Shown in pieces: positions 35,181-45,125 of a stretch of 64,000 nt of DNA; the first letter of the stretch is position 1, and every line of letters starts with the position of its first letter. The stretch spans positions 352,711 through 416,710 of the forward strand of contig NZ_MSDF01000014.1 in NCBI RefSeq assembly GCF_002022275.1, given 5' to 3'. The translations under genes and the position numbers were made by a program. The DNA is from Pseudomonas fluorescens (lineage in GTDB: Bacteria; Pseudomonadota; Gammaproteobacteria; Pseudomonadales; Pseudomonadaceae). A model generated the notes under the pieces. The model was not told where the DNA came from. It searched no databases and saw nothing but the letters and a program-made list of their open reading frames with translations.

Positions 35181-36646
35181 CAATCTATTCCCAATTCTTT
35201 CCACATCGCGTCAACACGCGCGGTGACGGCTTCATCCTTGACGATCACCCGACCCCACTCCCGGGTAGTTTCACCCGGCCATTTGTGGGTGGCATCCAAG
35301 CCCATTTTCGAGCCAAGGCCCGACACCGGCGAAGCGAAGTCGAGGTAATCGATCGGCGTGTTATCTATCATCACCGTGTCGCGCTTGGGGTCCATGCGCG
35401 TGGTGATGGCCCAGATCACGTCGTTCCAGTCGCGGGCATTGATATCGTCGTCGGTGACGATAACGAATTTGGTGTACATGAACTGTCGCAAAAACGACCA
35501 CACACCCAGCATCACACGCTTGGCGTGGCCCGGGTACGACTTCTTCATGGTCACAATGGCCATGCGGTACGAGCAGCCTTCAGGCGGCAGGTAGAAGTCG
35601 GTGATCTCGGGGAACTGCTTCTGCAGGATCGGTACGAACACCTCGTTCAGTGCCACGCCCAGAATGGCCGGCTCATCCGGCGGACGGCCGGTGTAGGTGC
35701 TGTGGTAGATCGGCTTGATACGGTGGGTGATGCGCTCGACGGTGAACACCGGAAAGCTGTCGACTTCGTTGTAGTAGCCGGTGTGGTCACCGTAAGGGCC
35801 TTCATCGGCCATTTCGCCCGGATGAATCACGCCTTCAAGAATGATTTCGGCAGTCGCTGGCACTTGCAGGTCGTTACCACGGCATTTCACCAGCTCCGTG
35901 CGGTTACCGCGCAGCAGGCCCGCAAAGGCATATTCGGACAGGCTGTCAGGCACCGGGGTTACGGCGCCGAGGATGGTCGCCGGGTCTGCGCCCAGGGCCA
36001 CCGAGACCGGGAACGGCTGCCCCGGATGCTTTTCGCACCACTCACGGAAGTCCAGCGCACCGCCACGGTGGCTCAGCCAGCGCATGATCACCTTGTTGCG
36101 GCCGATCACTTGTTGGCGGTAGATACCGAGGTTCTGGCGGTCCTTGTTCGGGCCTTTGGTGACGGTCAGGCCCCAGGTGATCAGCGGGCCAACATCGCCG
36201 GGCCAGCAGGTCTGCACCGGGAGCATCGCCAGGTCGACATCATCACCTTCGATGACCACTTCCTGGCACACCGCGTCCTTGACCACTTTGGGGGCCATGG
36301 CAATGATCTTGCGGAAGATCGGCAGCTTCGACCAGGCGTCCTTCAAGCCCTTGGGCGGCTCGGGTTCCTTCAGGAACGCCAGCAGCTTGCCGATTTCGCG
36401 CAGCTCGCTGACTGACTCGGCGCCCATGCCAAAGGCCACACGGTCGGGCGTGCCGAACAGGTTGCCAAGCACCGGGATATCAAAGCCGGTCGGGTTCTCG
36501 AACAGCAGCGCCGGGCCCTTGTTACGCAGGGTACGGTCGCAAATCTCAGTCATCTCCAGGACCGGGGAGACCGGCACCTGGATGCGTTTCAACTCTCCGC
36601 GCTGCTCAAGTTGCTGCACGAAATCCCGAAGATCCTTGAATTTCAT
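35180..36646 (-). CDS. ubiD: 4-hydroxy-3-polyprenylbenzoate decarboxylase UbiD
   Basis: A 488-residue prenylated-FMN-dependent decarboxylase of ubiquinone synthesis. It is collinear with E. coli Ubi[21 protein letters not shown], the prFMN/metal region [19 protein letters not shown], catalytic-site [18 protein letters not shown] and [20 protein letters not shown], and the C-terminal [21 protein letters not shown] used the ATG at 36646 (MKFKDLRDF) to match that family; a GTG at 36658 is possible. The flavin cofactor needs UbiX, not encoded here. Confidence 0.95.
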   Translation of the reverse strand: MKFKDLRDFVQQLEQRGELKRIQVPVSPVLEMTEICDRTLRNKGPALLFENPTGFDIPVLGNLFGTPDRVAFGMGAESVSELREIGKLLAFLKEPEPPKGLKDAWSKLPIFRKIIAMAPKVVKDAVCQEVVIEGDDVDLAMLPVQTCWPGDVGPLITWGLTVTKGPNKDRQNLGIYRQQVIGRNKVIMRWLSHRGGALDFREWCEKHPGQPFPVSVALGADPATILGAVTPVPDSLSEYAFAGLLRGNRTELVKCRGNDLQVPATAEIILEGVIHPGEMADEGPYGDHTGYYNEVDSFPVFTVERITHRIKPIYHSTYTGRPPDEPAILGVALNEVFVPILQKQFPEITDFYLPPEGCSYRMAIVTMKKSYPGHAKRVMLGVWSFLRQFMYTKFVIVTDDDINARDWNDVIWAITTRMDPKRDTVMIDNTPIDYLDFASPVSGLGSKMGLDATHKWPGETTREWGRVIVKDEAVTARVDAMWKELGID

Positions 36647-36705
36647 TAACCATGCCACCCGTAAAATAGGCGTACATCCTACCTGCTCTTACGGACGCTG
36701 GCAGC

Positions 36706-38709
36706 TTATTGCACGTCATTACGACTCACACCCGACTCGACGGAGACGTTGCGCAAGGTGTTGAAGAACGGATCAAGGAAGCCTTCCACATAATGCGTGC
36801 CCACGATAGAAAGGTGGTTATCGTCGGTATACAGCGCCTGACCGCCCAACTCGACCCGACACCAGCCATTGGCATCACACAGCTTGGGCGCCGGATCCAG
36901 GAGTTGCACACCCGAGTCTGCTGCCGCGATCTGCTCAAAAACAGCGCTGATCGTGGCTTGTCGCTGCAGGTGTTCGGTGACTGGCAAACCTTCCTTATCG
37001 GTCGGGCGCCCCAGCATTGCCAGGCGGCTGAGCCGGTAAGGCACGTTGAATTCCTGCAACGGTACTTCCTTGACCAGCCACACACGGTGGCCACTGGCTC
37101 GCAGTTGGTGCACCAGCGCAGTGACGCCCTCGGAGAATTTGCGCTCAGCGACGGCACGGTCATATTTCCCTGTCGCCGGATCATGAATCGTAGGGCCTGT
37201 ATCACCGTTGCGCTGGCCATAAACGTAAAGGCTCCAACGTGCAACGAGCACCACATCACTGAACGACTCGTGGCTCAGCAACTGGGTGACGCGATCATTA
37301 AAAGCGTTGCAGCCCTGCGTGTTTTCTTTGCGGTAAAAAGGCAGGCAGCCGGCGTATCCGGCCTGCGTGATGCCGAAGTCGTACTTGCCAGCACCGTCTT
37401 TCAACGCAGGAATCAACGCCGAGGCATGGCTGTCACCCCAGACCAGGGCACGCGCCGCGCCGCCTTGCGGGCCAAAATGGCACAGCTCACGGTGTTTGTT
37501 TTTCTTGTCATCCGACAGGCAATTCACCAGCTTGGGGCTCCAGGTGTAAGCCTTGGCAAATTGCAGCGCCTGAGGCGACAACCGCCAGGTAAAACCATCC
37601 GACCACACCAGGCCTTTGCCGATCAAACCCAGGCTGACCAGCCCAACGACCGCCGCTGCCAGCACTGCCCGATTTCCAGCCAACAGGCGTCGCTCACGAA
37701 ATGGCCCCTCGACAAAGCGCCAGGACGCATACCCCAGCAGCAGGCTCAGGCTGAACAGGGCCGCAAGCTGAAAAGGCGTCAGATCAGCAATATTCGCGTA
37801 TTTGCCAAACACCAGCACCGGCCAATGCCACAGGTACCAGGAATACGAAATCAGCCCAATGCCGACCAACACGCGGCTGCCCAGCAACCGCCCGACCCAC
37901 GTGGTGTGTTGGCCGTTGGCCCAAATCAGCCCGACCACGCCCAACACCGGCAACAGGGCCGCCAAACCCGGGAAGGCGGTGCTGTCGTCATAGCCAACGA
38001 CTGCCACCAGGATCAGCCCCAGGCTGATAGCGCTGACGGCTTGCGCCAACATCGGGCTTGTACGTTTGGCGCGCGCGGGCATAACGGCCAGCATGGAGCC
38101 CGCCAGCAGCTCCCAGGCACGCATAGGTAGCAGGAAAAACGCTTTGTCCGGCGCGTGCGCCACAGCCCACACGCTCGCCGCAAATGACACCAGCAGCAAC
38201 ACGAACAACGCGCTGCGCCAGTGCTTGAGCCGGCTCGACAACAGCGCCAGCAACAGCGGAAACGCAATGTAGAACTGTTCTTCGACCGACAGCGACCAAG
38301 TGTGCAGCATCGGCTTCATATCAGAGGCGGTTTCGAAATAGCCGTCCTGCCGCATGAAGAATAAATTGGAGATGAAGATCGCCTGGTTATGGATCGATCG
38401 GCCCAGCTCGGAATAGTCCTTGGGCGCCATCAGGAACCATCCGACGATCAAGGACACAGACATCATCACCAGCAACGCTGGCAGGATACGCCGGGCCCGG
38501 CGCGCCCAAAAATTCAGAAAGCTGAAATGCCCACCCTCGCGCTCACGCAGGATGATCGACGTGATCAGGAAACCTGAAATCACAAAAAAAACATCTACGC
38601 CGACGAAGCCGCCGGTGACGCCAGGAACCCCAAAGTGGAACAACACTACAGCCAGGACAGCGATAGCGCGCAGGCCATCAATGTCTCTTCGGTAAGCAAG
38701 AGCGGTCAT
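36706..38709 (-). CDS. acyltransferase-3/SGNH fusion, O-antigen acetylase type
   Basis: A 667-residue inner-membrane protein of the OafA/YrhL group that O-acetylates a cell-surface sugar. Residues 1 to about 345 are an acyltransferase-3 domain with ten or so membrane helices (YRRDIDGLRAIAVLAVVLFHF with the conserved Arg and His, DVFFVISGFLITS). Residues about 400-655 are a periplasmic SGNH hydrolase-like domain with the catalytic Ser in LVWGDSHASALIP and the Asp-x-x-His in YTDDNHLSIVGTHYVEGF. I recall an O-antigen acetylase next to ubiD and rho in PAO1. The glycan acceptor is unknown. Confidence 0.9.
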   Translation of the reverse strand: MTALAYRRDIDGLRAIAVLAVVLFHFGVPGVTGGFVGVDVFFVISGFLITSIILREREGGHFSFLNFWARRARRILPALLVMMSVSLIVGWFLMAPKDYSELGRSIHNQAIFISNLFFMRQDGYFETASDMKPMLHTWSLSVEEQFYIAFPLLLALLSSRLKHWRSALFVLLLVSFAASVWAVAHAPDKAFFLLPMRAWELLAGSMLAVMPARAKRTSPMLAQAVSAISLGLILVAVVGYDDSTAFPGLAALLPVLGVVGLIWANGQHTTWVGRLLGSRVLVGIGLISYSWYLWHWPVLVFGKYANIADLTPFQLAALFSLSLLLGYASWRFVEGPFRERRLLAGNRAVLAAAVVGLVSLGLIGKGLVWSDGFTWRLSPQALQFAKAYTWSPKLVNCLSDDKKNKHRELCHFGPQGGAARALVWGDSHASALIPALKDGAGKYDFGITQAGYAGCLPFYRKENTQGCNAFNDRVTQLLSHESFSDVVLVARWSLYVYGQRNGDTGPTIHDPATGKYDRAVAERKFSEGVTALVHQLRASGHRVWLVKEVPLQEFNVPYRLSRLAMLGRPTDKEGLPVTEHLQRQATISAVFEQIAAADSGVQLLDPAPKLCDANGWCRVELGGQALYTDDNHLSIVGTHYVEGFLDPFFNTLRNVSVESGVSRNDVQ

Positions 38710-38811
38710 AAATCGTAATCAGCCTGATACATATGGAAGAGAGCGTAGGCGTACTCGCCCTTTTTGTTTCTCTACTGACACTCTCGGCACACAAACCTCC
38801 CTGTTTGGCGC

Positions 38812-38846
38812 AAAAAAAATGGCACCCTCAAGGGCACCATTTTTTC
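38812..38846 (-). terminator. Rho-independent terminator after rho
   Basis: On the minus strand GGUGCCCU, loop UG, AGGGUGCC is fully paired by using two adjacent G-U pairs, followed by a run of U. On the plus strand the same positions become C-A mismatches, so it works only for rho. It lies about 20 bases past the rho stop. Confidence 0.8.
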
Positions 38847-38865
38847 TTCGACCTGAATCGTCGTG

Positions 38866-40125
<1,260 letters not shown>

Positions 40126-40322
40126 ATAGGAATGACGTAATCATTTATGGAGGGGGGGAAATTAAGCTTTTGGCTTAATGAGGCCGCGCCGCAGAGAAGG
40201 CGACAGGATCGCGTACTAATCGAAAAGGAATGCGTCGGCGACGGCTTGCAGGGGGCAGTGGAGAAACCAGTGCGGGGCCGAATGTACCACCTGAATTTCG
40301 GAGCGTCTAGCCCTGTTTCACG

Positions 40323-40353
40323 AAAAAGCCCCGCGGGTTGGCGGGGCTTTTTT
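40323..40353 (-). terminator. Rho-independent terminator after trxA
   Basis: On the minus strand AAAAAAGCCCCGC, loop, GCGGGGCTTTTT: an 8-bp GC-rich stem flanked by A and T runs, 9 bases past the trxA stop. It separates trxA from rho. Confidence 0.88.
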
Positions 40354-40361
40354 GACGACGC

Positions 40362-40691
40362 TTAGATGTTCGCGTCGAGGAAAGCTTGCAGCTGGGACTT
40401 CGACAGCGCGCCCACTTTGGTGGCTTCAACGTTGCCGTTCTTGAACAGCATCAGCGTCGGGATACCACGCACGCCATGCTTGGCCGGGGTTTCCTGGTTG
40501 TCGTCGATGTTCAGCTTGGCAATGGTCAGCTTGCCTTCGTAGGTGGTCGCAATGTCGTCCAGAACAGGAGCGATCATTTTGCAAGGGCCACACCATTCAG
40601 CCCAGTAGTCAACCAGCACCGGGCCTTGAGCCTTGAGTACTTCGGCCTCAAAGGTCGCGTCGGTGACGTGCTTGATAAGATCGTTGCTCAT
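40362..40691 (-). CDS. trxA: thioredoxin TrxA
   Basis: A 109-residue cytoplasmic thioredoxin, the disulfide reductant for ribonucleotide reductase, PAPS reductase and many others. The active site WCGPCK is in [16 protein letters not shown], and the cis-Pro loop is [15 protein letters not shown]. The start is ATG at 40691 (MSNDLIKHV) with CGGAGA upstream. It lies upstream of rho in the same direction. In PAO1 trxA adjoins ppx; here ppx is about 9 kb away beyond an inserted block. Confidence 0.96.
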   Translation of the reverse strand: MSNDLIKHVTDATFEAEVLKAQGPVLVDYWAEWCGPCKMIAPVLDDIATTYEGKLTIAKLNIDDNQETPAKHGVRGIPTLMLFKNGNVEATKVGALSKSQLQAFLDANI

Positions 40692-40728
40692 GGATGTCTC
40701 CGGATTGTAAGCAAAAAAAACGTGGCCC

Positions 40729-40734
40729 ATCATA
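40729..40734 (-). promoter_or_regulatory. candidate trxA -10 box
   Basis: TATGAT on the minus strand, 38 bases before the trxA ATG, matches the -10 consensus at 5 of 6 positions. The sequence 17 bases upstream of it (TTCCTG) is a poor -35, so the assignment is tentative. Confidence 0.35.
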
Positions 40735-40811
40735 GCCGCCCTTCCCCCGTTCAGGAAGCCGCCTCTGATTGAGTCTTGCTATGGTGGCGCATGAGTGTGG
40801 GTATCGCCCAC

Positions 40812-41507
40812 TCAGGGTGCCACGGGGGTCACGAAGGCGATGCCGGTGCGCAAGGCCGCATTGCGCACGTGCTCCTGCATGGTTTTCTGCGCCGCGGCAC
40901 TGGCGCGCCGGGCCAGGGCACGCAGGATCTTGCGGTGCTCCTGCCAGGTTTCCATGGCACGTTCCGGTCGGATGAACGGTAGCTTCTGGCTCTCCAGAAA
41001 GACCTCGGCGCTGGCACTCAGAATGCTCACCATCGCCTGATTACCGCTGGCCAGCAGGATGCGCTGGTGAAATTCGAAGTCCAACCGGGCCGCCGCTTCG
41101 AAGTCGCCGGCCTTGAGCACCTTGCGCATCGCCTCGACGTTGTCCTCCAGGGCGTCCAGCTCATCCAGAGTCAACGTCATGGCTGCCAGCCCTGCCGCAA
41201 ACCCCTCAAGGGCATAGCGCAGCTGGAAGATGTCCAGCGGCGTGGCCTGCGCCGCAAAGGGCCAGGCAAACCCCGGCGCTTCGTCAACCGCCTGCACGAA
41301 CACGCCTTTGCCCGGCTGCACACTGACCACACCCAAGGCGCTGAGGGACGACAACGCCTCGCGCAACGACGCACGGCTCACGCCCAACTGCACCGCCAGG
41401 TCGCGCTGGGACGGCAATGCATCACCCGCACCGAAGCCCTGCTCCTTGATCAGTTTGCGGATGGCCTGCAGGGCCGCTTCCGGTACGGCTTGGGCGATGG
41501 AATTCAT
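40812..41507 (-). CDS. FadR-subfamily GntR transcriptional regulator
   Basis: A 231-residue regulator with an N-terminal winged helix-turn-helix (FGAGDALPSQRDLAVQLGVS then RASLREALSSL) and a C-terminal all-helical FCD domain (FQLRYALEGFAAGLAAMTLT onwards, with metal-site His residues in FEFHQRIL and QEHVRNA). FCD regulators repress catabolic or transport genes in response to an organic acid or amino acid. It is divergent from the amino-acid ABC operon at 41763, and a 15-base dyad in between is a candidate operator. The ATG at 41507 (MNSIAQAVPEAAL) was preferred over an in-frame ATG at 41636 that lies in the promoter. Confidence 0.9.
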   Translation of the reverse strand: MNSIAQAVPEAALQAIRKLIKEQGFGAGDALPSQRDLAVQLGVSRASLREALSSLSALGVVSVQPGKGVFVQAVDEAPGFAWPFAAQATPLDIFQLRYALEGFAAGLAAMTLTLDELDALEDNVEAMRKVLKAGDFEAAARLDFEFHQRILLASGNQAMVSILSASAEVFLESQKLPFIRPERAMETWQEHRKILRALARRASAAAQKTMQEHVRNAALRTGIAFVTPVAP

Positions 41508-41634
41508 AAAAAACTCAAGGTTCCAGACAACTGAGCGGCTAGTTGTAAAGCTATTCGCGGCCGTCGGCAAGCCACGCCCCAAAGGGGCTCGCGGGGTTTT
41601 GGCGACGCTCGAAAACGGTGCGAAAAATACACGC

Positions 41635-41649
41635 ACTGTTCAGACCAGT
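41635..41649. promoter_or_regulatory. candidate operator of the FadR-type regulator
   Basis: ACTGTTC A GACCAGT: a 15-base dyad with 7-base arms and one mismatch, midway between the divergent regulator and transporter genes. FadR-type operators are short dyads centred on GTC/GAC-like half sites, which fits. The binding is inferred. Confidence 0.45.
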
Positions 41650-41762
41650 AAGACCACCCCGCCCCAACAAATTCCAGCGTTACAGACGATCCAGGCAGTG
41701 ATGGCATGGGCTGTGCACTGCCCAACAGCAGAAAATTCCTTCGCCATTCCCGGAGAGTTGCC

Positions 41763-42548
41763 ATGACCAAGCGCTACAGCGCCCTGCTCACTGCCCTGTT
41801 TGCCAGTTTGATGCTGAGCCAGGCACCCGCCCATGCCAATGGTCTGGACGATATCATCGCCCGTGGCACCCTGAAGGTCGCCGTGCCCCAGGATTTCCCG
41901 CCCTTCGGCTCGGTCGGCCCTGACATGAAGCCCCGCGGCCTGGACATCGACACCGCCAAGCTGCTGGCCGACCAGCTCAAGGTCAAGCTGGAGCTGACCC
42001 CGGTCAACAGCACCAACCGCATCCCGTTTCTCACCACCGGCAAAGTCGACCTGGTGATTTCCAGCCTGGGCAAAAACGCCGAGCGCGAAAAGGTCATCGA
42101 CTTCTCCAAGGCCTACGCGCCGTTCTACCTGGCCGTATTCGGGCCGCCTGACGCCGCCATCAGCACCACCGACGACCTCAAGGGCAAGACCATCAGCGTG
42201 ACGCGCGGCGCCATCGAAGACATCGAACTGACCGCCGTGGCACCGAAAGAGGCGACCATCAAGCGCTTCGAAGACAACAATTCGACCATCGCCGCCTACC
42301 TGGCCGGCCAGGTCGATCTCATCGCCAGCGGCAACGTGGTGATGGTGGCGATCAGCGAGCGCAACCCGAAACGCGTCCCGGCACTGAAGGTAAAACTCAA
42401 GGACTCGCCGGTGTACGTGGGCGTGAACAAGAACGAGCCGGCGCTGCTGGAGAAGGTCAACCAGATCCTCGTCGCAGCCAAGGCTGACGGCAGCCTGGAA
42501 AAGAACGCGATGCAATGGCTCAAAGAGCCGCTGCCAGCCGACCTCTGA
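41763..42548 (+). CDS. polar amino-acid ABC transporter, substrate-binding protein
   Basis: A 261-residue periplasmic binding protein of solute-binding family 3 with a signal peptide (cleavage near AHA-NGL). GTLKVAVPQDFPPFGSVGPD and RGLDIDTAKLLADQLKVKLE form the first lobe; the Arg and Asp that bind the amino-acid carboxylate and amine are expected in the NRIPFLTTGKVDLVISSLGK region. GGAGAG precedes the ATG at 41763. It is the first gene of a binding protein-permease-permease-ATPase operon. Confidence 0.9.
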   Translation: MTKRYSALLTALFASLMLSQAPAHANGLDDIIARGTLKVAVPQDFPPFGSVGPDMKPRGLDIDTAKLLADQLKVKLELTPVNSTNRIPFLTTGKVDLVISSLGKNAEREKVIDFSKAYAPFYLAVFGPPDAAISTTDDLKGKTISVTRGAIEDIELTAVAPKEATIKRFEDNNSTIAAYLAGQVDLIASGNVVMVAISERNPKRVPALKVKLKDSPVYVGVNKNEPALLEKVNQILVAAKADGSLEKNAMQWLKEPLPADL

Positions 42549-42562
42549 AGCGGAGCTGATTC

Positions 42563-43231
42563 ATGGCGTATCAATTTGACTTTGTGCCGGTGCTGGCCAA
42601 TACCGACCTGCTGTTGCGCGGCGCCCTGTTTACGCTGGAGCTGACCGCCATCGGTGCCATCCTCGGCGTAGCCCTGGGCACCCTCGGCGCGGTGGTGCGG
42701 GCGTGGAAGATCCAGCCCTTCGCCTGGTTCTTTGGCGTGTATGTCGAGTTGATCCGCAACACACCGTTTCTGGTGCAGTTGTTCTTCATCTTCTTCGGCT
42801 TGCCGTCCCTGGGGCTGAAAATCACCGAGTGGCAAGCCGCCGTATTGGCAATGGTGATTAACCTCGGGGCGTATTCGACGGAAATCATCCGCGCGGGTAT
42901 CCAGGCGATCCCTCGCGGCCAACTGGAAGCCGCAGCGGCACTGGCGATGACACGTTTCGAAGCGTTCCGCCACGTGGTGCTGCTGCCGGCGCTGGGCAAG
43001 GTGTGGCCGGCCCTGAGCAGCCAGATCATCATCGTGATGCTCGGCTCGGCGGTGTGCTCGCAAATCGCCACTGAAGAGCTGAGTTTTGCCGCCAACTTTA
43101 TTCAGTCACGCAACTTCCGCGCGTTTGAAACCTATACCCTGACCACCCTGGTGTACCTGTGCATGGCGTTGATGATTCGCCAGTTGCTCAACTGGATCGG
43201 CCGTCGCTACGTGATGAGGAACAGCCGATGA
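42563..43231 (+). CDS. polar amino-acid ABC transporter permease 1
   Basis: A 222-residue HisM/GlnP-type inner-membrane permease with about five helices. The ATPase-contact loop is QLEAAAALAMTRFEAFRHVV, and ELIRNTPFLVQLFFIFFGLP is the signature start of the transport domain. It begins 14 bases after the binding protein gene and overlaps the next permease by 4 bases (ATGA), so the two are coupled and probably form a heterodimer. Confidence 0.92.
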   Translation: MAYQFDFVPVLANTDLLLRGALFTLELTAIGAILGVALGTLGAVVRAWKIQPFAWFFGVYVELIRNTPFLVQLFFIFFGLPSLGLKITEWQAAVLAMVINLGAYSTEIIRAGIQAIPRGQLEAAAALAMTRFEAFRHVVLLPALGKVWPALSSQIIIVMLGSAVCSQIATEELSFAANFIQSRNFRAFETYTLTTLVYLCMALMIRQLLNWIGRRYVMRNSR

Positions 43232-43878
43232 GTGATTTTTCCTTTTGGGACATTGTGCGCAACCTGTTCACCGGCCTGCAGTGGACCCTGTTGCTGTCGC
43301 TGGTGGCGTTTATCGGCGGCGGTGTGATCGGCTTGCTGGTGATGACGATGCGCATCAGCCGCAAGGCGTTCCCGCGCAATGTCGCGCGCACGTACATCGA
43401 ACTGTTTCAGGGCACGCCGCTGTTGATGCAGCTGTTCCTGGTGTTTTTCGGCATTGCCTTGCTGGGCATCGACATCTCGCCGTGGTTGGCCGCGGCAATC
43501 GCCCTGACGCTGTTTACCAGCGCCTACCTCGCTGAAATCTGGCGCGGTTGCGTGGAGTCCATCGCCCATGGGCAATGGGAAGCCTCGGCCAGCCTGGCAC
43601 TCAACCCGCTTGAACAACTGCGCTACGTGATCTTGCCCCAGGCGCTGCGCATTGCCGTAGCGCCCACCGTGGGTTTCTCGGTGCAAGTGGTCAAAGGCAC
43701 CGCGGTGACCTCGATTATCGGCTTCACCGAACTGACCAAAACCGGCGGGATGCTCGCCAACGCCACCTTCGAACCCTTCATGGTCTATGGGCTGGTTGCG
43801 CTGGGTTACTTCCTGCTCTGTTACCCCTTGTCCCTCAGTGCGCGCTACCTGGAAAGGAGACTGCATGCCTCTGCTTAG
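43228..43878 (+). CDS. polar amino-acid ABC transporter permease 2
   Basis: A 216-residue partner permease of the same family: ELFQGTPLLMQLFLVFFGIA marks the domain, and the EAA loop is QWEASASLALNPLEQLRYVI. It starts inside the stop of the first permease and ends 14 bases inside the ATPase gene, so translation of the operon is tightly coupled. The start is the ATG at 43228 (MSDFSFWDIV). Confidence 0.92.
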   Translation: MSDFSFWDIVRNLFTGLQWTLLLSLVAFIGGGVIGLLVMTMRISRKAFPRNVARTYIELFQGTPLLMQLFLVFFGIALLGIDISPWLAAAIALTLFTSAYLAEIWRGCVESIAHGQWEASASLALNPLEQLRYVILPQALRIAVAPTVGFSVQVVKGTAVTSIIGFTELTKTGGMLANATFEPFMVYGLVALGYFLLCYPLSLSARYLERRLHASA

Positions 43879-44602
43879 AATTTCCGCCCTGCATAAGTAT
43901 TACGGCGATCACCACGTGCTCAAGGGCATCGACCTGACGGTTGAAGAAGGCCAGGTGGTGGCGATCATCGGCCGCAGTGGCTCTGGCAAATCCACCTTGC
44001 TGCGTACCCTCAACGGCCTGGAGTCGATCAACGACGGCGTCATCGAAGTGGACGGTGAATACCTCGACGCAGCCCGCGCTGACCTGCGCAGCCTGCGGCA
44101 GAAAGTCGGCATGGTGTTCCAGCAGTTCAACCTGTTCCCGCACCTGACCGTAGGCGAAAACGTGATGCTCGCGCCGCAAGTGGTGCAAAAAGTGCCCAAA
44201 GCCAAGGCCGCGCAGCTTGCCAGGCAGATGCTCGAGCGCGTTGGACTGGGGGAAAAGTTTGATGCCTTTCCCGATCGCCTGTCCGGCGGCCAGCAACAGC
44301 GCGTAGCCATTGCCCGCGCACTGGCGATGTCACCCAAAGTGCTGCTGTGCGACGAAATCACCTCGGCCCTGGACCCGGAACTGGTCAACGAAGTGCTCAG
44401 CGTGGTGCGCCAACTGGCCAAGGACGGCATGACCTTGATCATGGTGACCCACGAAATGCGCTTCGCCCGGGAAGTCGGCGACAAACTGGTGTTCATGCAC
44501 CAAGGCAAGGTGCATGAAGTGGGCGACCCCAAAACCTTGTTCGCCAACCCCAGAACGCCGGAGCTCGCCAACTTCATTGGTTCGGTGGAACAGCCGGGCT
44601 GA
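43865..44602 (+). CDS. polar amino-acid ABC transporter ATPase
   Basis: A 245-residue GlnQ/HisP-type ATPase: Walker A in VVAIIGRSGSGKSTLLRTLN, Q-loop GMVFQQFNLFPHLTVGEN, signature DRLSGGQQQRVAIARAL, Walker B KVLLCDEITSALDPELV and the switch His in LIMVTHEMRFAR. AAAGGAGA lies before the ATG at 43865. Its 3' end overlaps that of the convergent fimbrial gene by 29 bases. Confidence 0.93.
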   Translation: MPLLRISALHKYYGDHHVLKGIDLTVEEGQVVAIIGRSGSGKSTLLRTLNGLESINDGVIEVDGEYLDAARADLRSLRQKVGMVFQQFNLFPHLTVGENVMLAPQVVQKVPKAKAAQLARQMLERVGLGEKFDAFPDRLSGGQQQRVAIARALAMSPKVLLCDEITSALDPELVNEVLSVVRQLAKDGMTLIMVTHEMRFAREVGDKLVFMHQGKVHEVGDPKTLFANPRTPELANFIGSVEQPG

Positions 44603-45125
44603 TCAGCTCGAAACTGCCCTGCCCTTCCAACAGTGCCTCACTTCGTACTTCCAGAGCGCTGGCGGGCAGTTCGGTGTCGATCTCGACCTGGGCTGTGAGT
44701 CGCCGGCCTACCATCGGCATCCCTGCTACCCGCGCCATCAAGGTCTGGCCGGGCAGCAATTGCCCGCTGGCCGGCTCACCGGGCAAGTGCGCCGCTACCC
44801 AGCCGACTGCATGCCCATCCACCTGAGCGTGTTTGAGGCTCAGGCGAAAGCGCCCCTGCCGACCAAACTGAAACCCCTGCCCGTCGGCTGCAACCCCGAT
44901 AAAGCGCAGCGCCATGGCCGCAGGCTCTGCGCACTGGATGTTCAGGTGCCGCACGCGAGTGCCGAGGACCAGGGCAAGTTTATCGACCGGACCCTCCCGG
45001 CGAATCACGCCATAGTCGATACGCGGCTGGCTCAGTGATAACCGGCAGTTTTCCGCCCACCCGTCTGGGGCCACCAGTAATGTGCAGAGCACCATCCCGA
45101 ACAGGCTTGCGCGCTTAACGGGCAT
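44574..45125 (-). CDS. fimbrial minor/tip subunit-like protein
   Basis: A 183-residue exported protein and the last gene of the fimbrial operon. Signal peptide up to about residue 24 (cleavage near GWA-ENC). The mature protein has the Cys pair of pilin-type folds (Cys in ENCRLSLSQPRIDYG and in HLNIQCAEPAAMALRF) and a C-terminal strand FELISPAV. SLSQPRIDYGVIRR parallels SLAGSGIIDYGTIRS in the first gene, so both are probably DUF1120-type subunits. The ATG at 45125 lies inside the usher gene end, implying coupling. Whether it is a tip adhesin or a terminator subunit is unknown. Confidence 0.7.
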   Translation of the reverse strand: MPVKRASLFGMVLCTLLVAPDGWAENCRLSLSQPRIDYGVIRREGPVDKLALVLGTRVRHLNIQCAEPAAMALRFIGVAADGQGFQFGRQGRFRLSLKHAQVDGHAVGWVAAHLPGEPASGQLLPGQTLMARVAGMPMVGRRLTAQVEIDTELPASALEVRSEALLEGQGSFELISPAVPPNQ

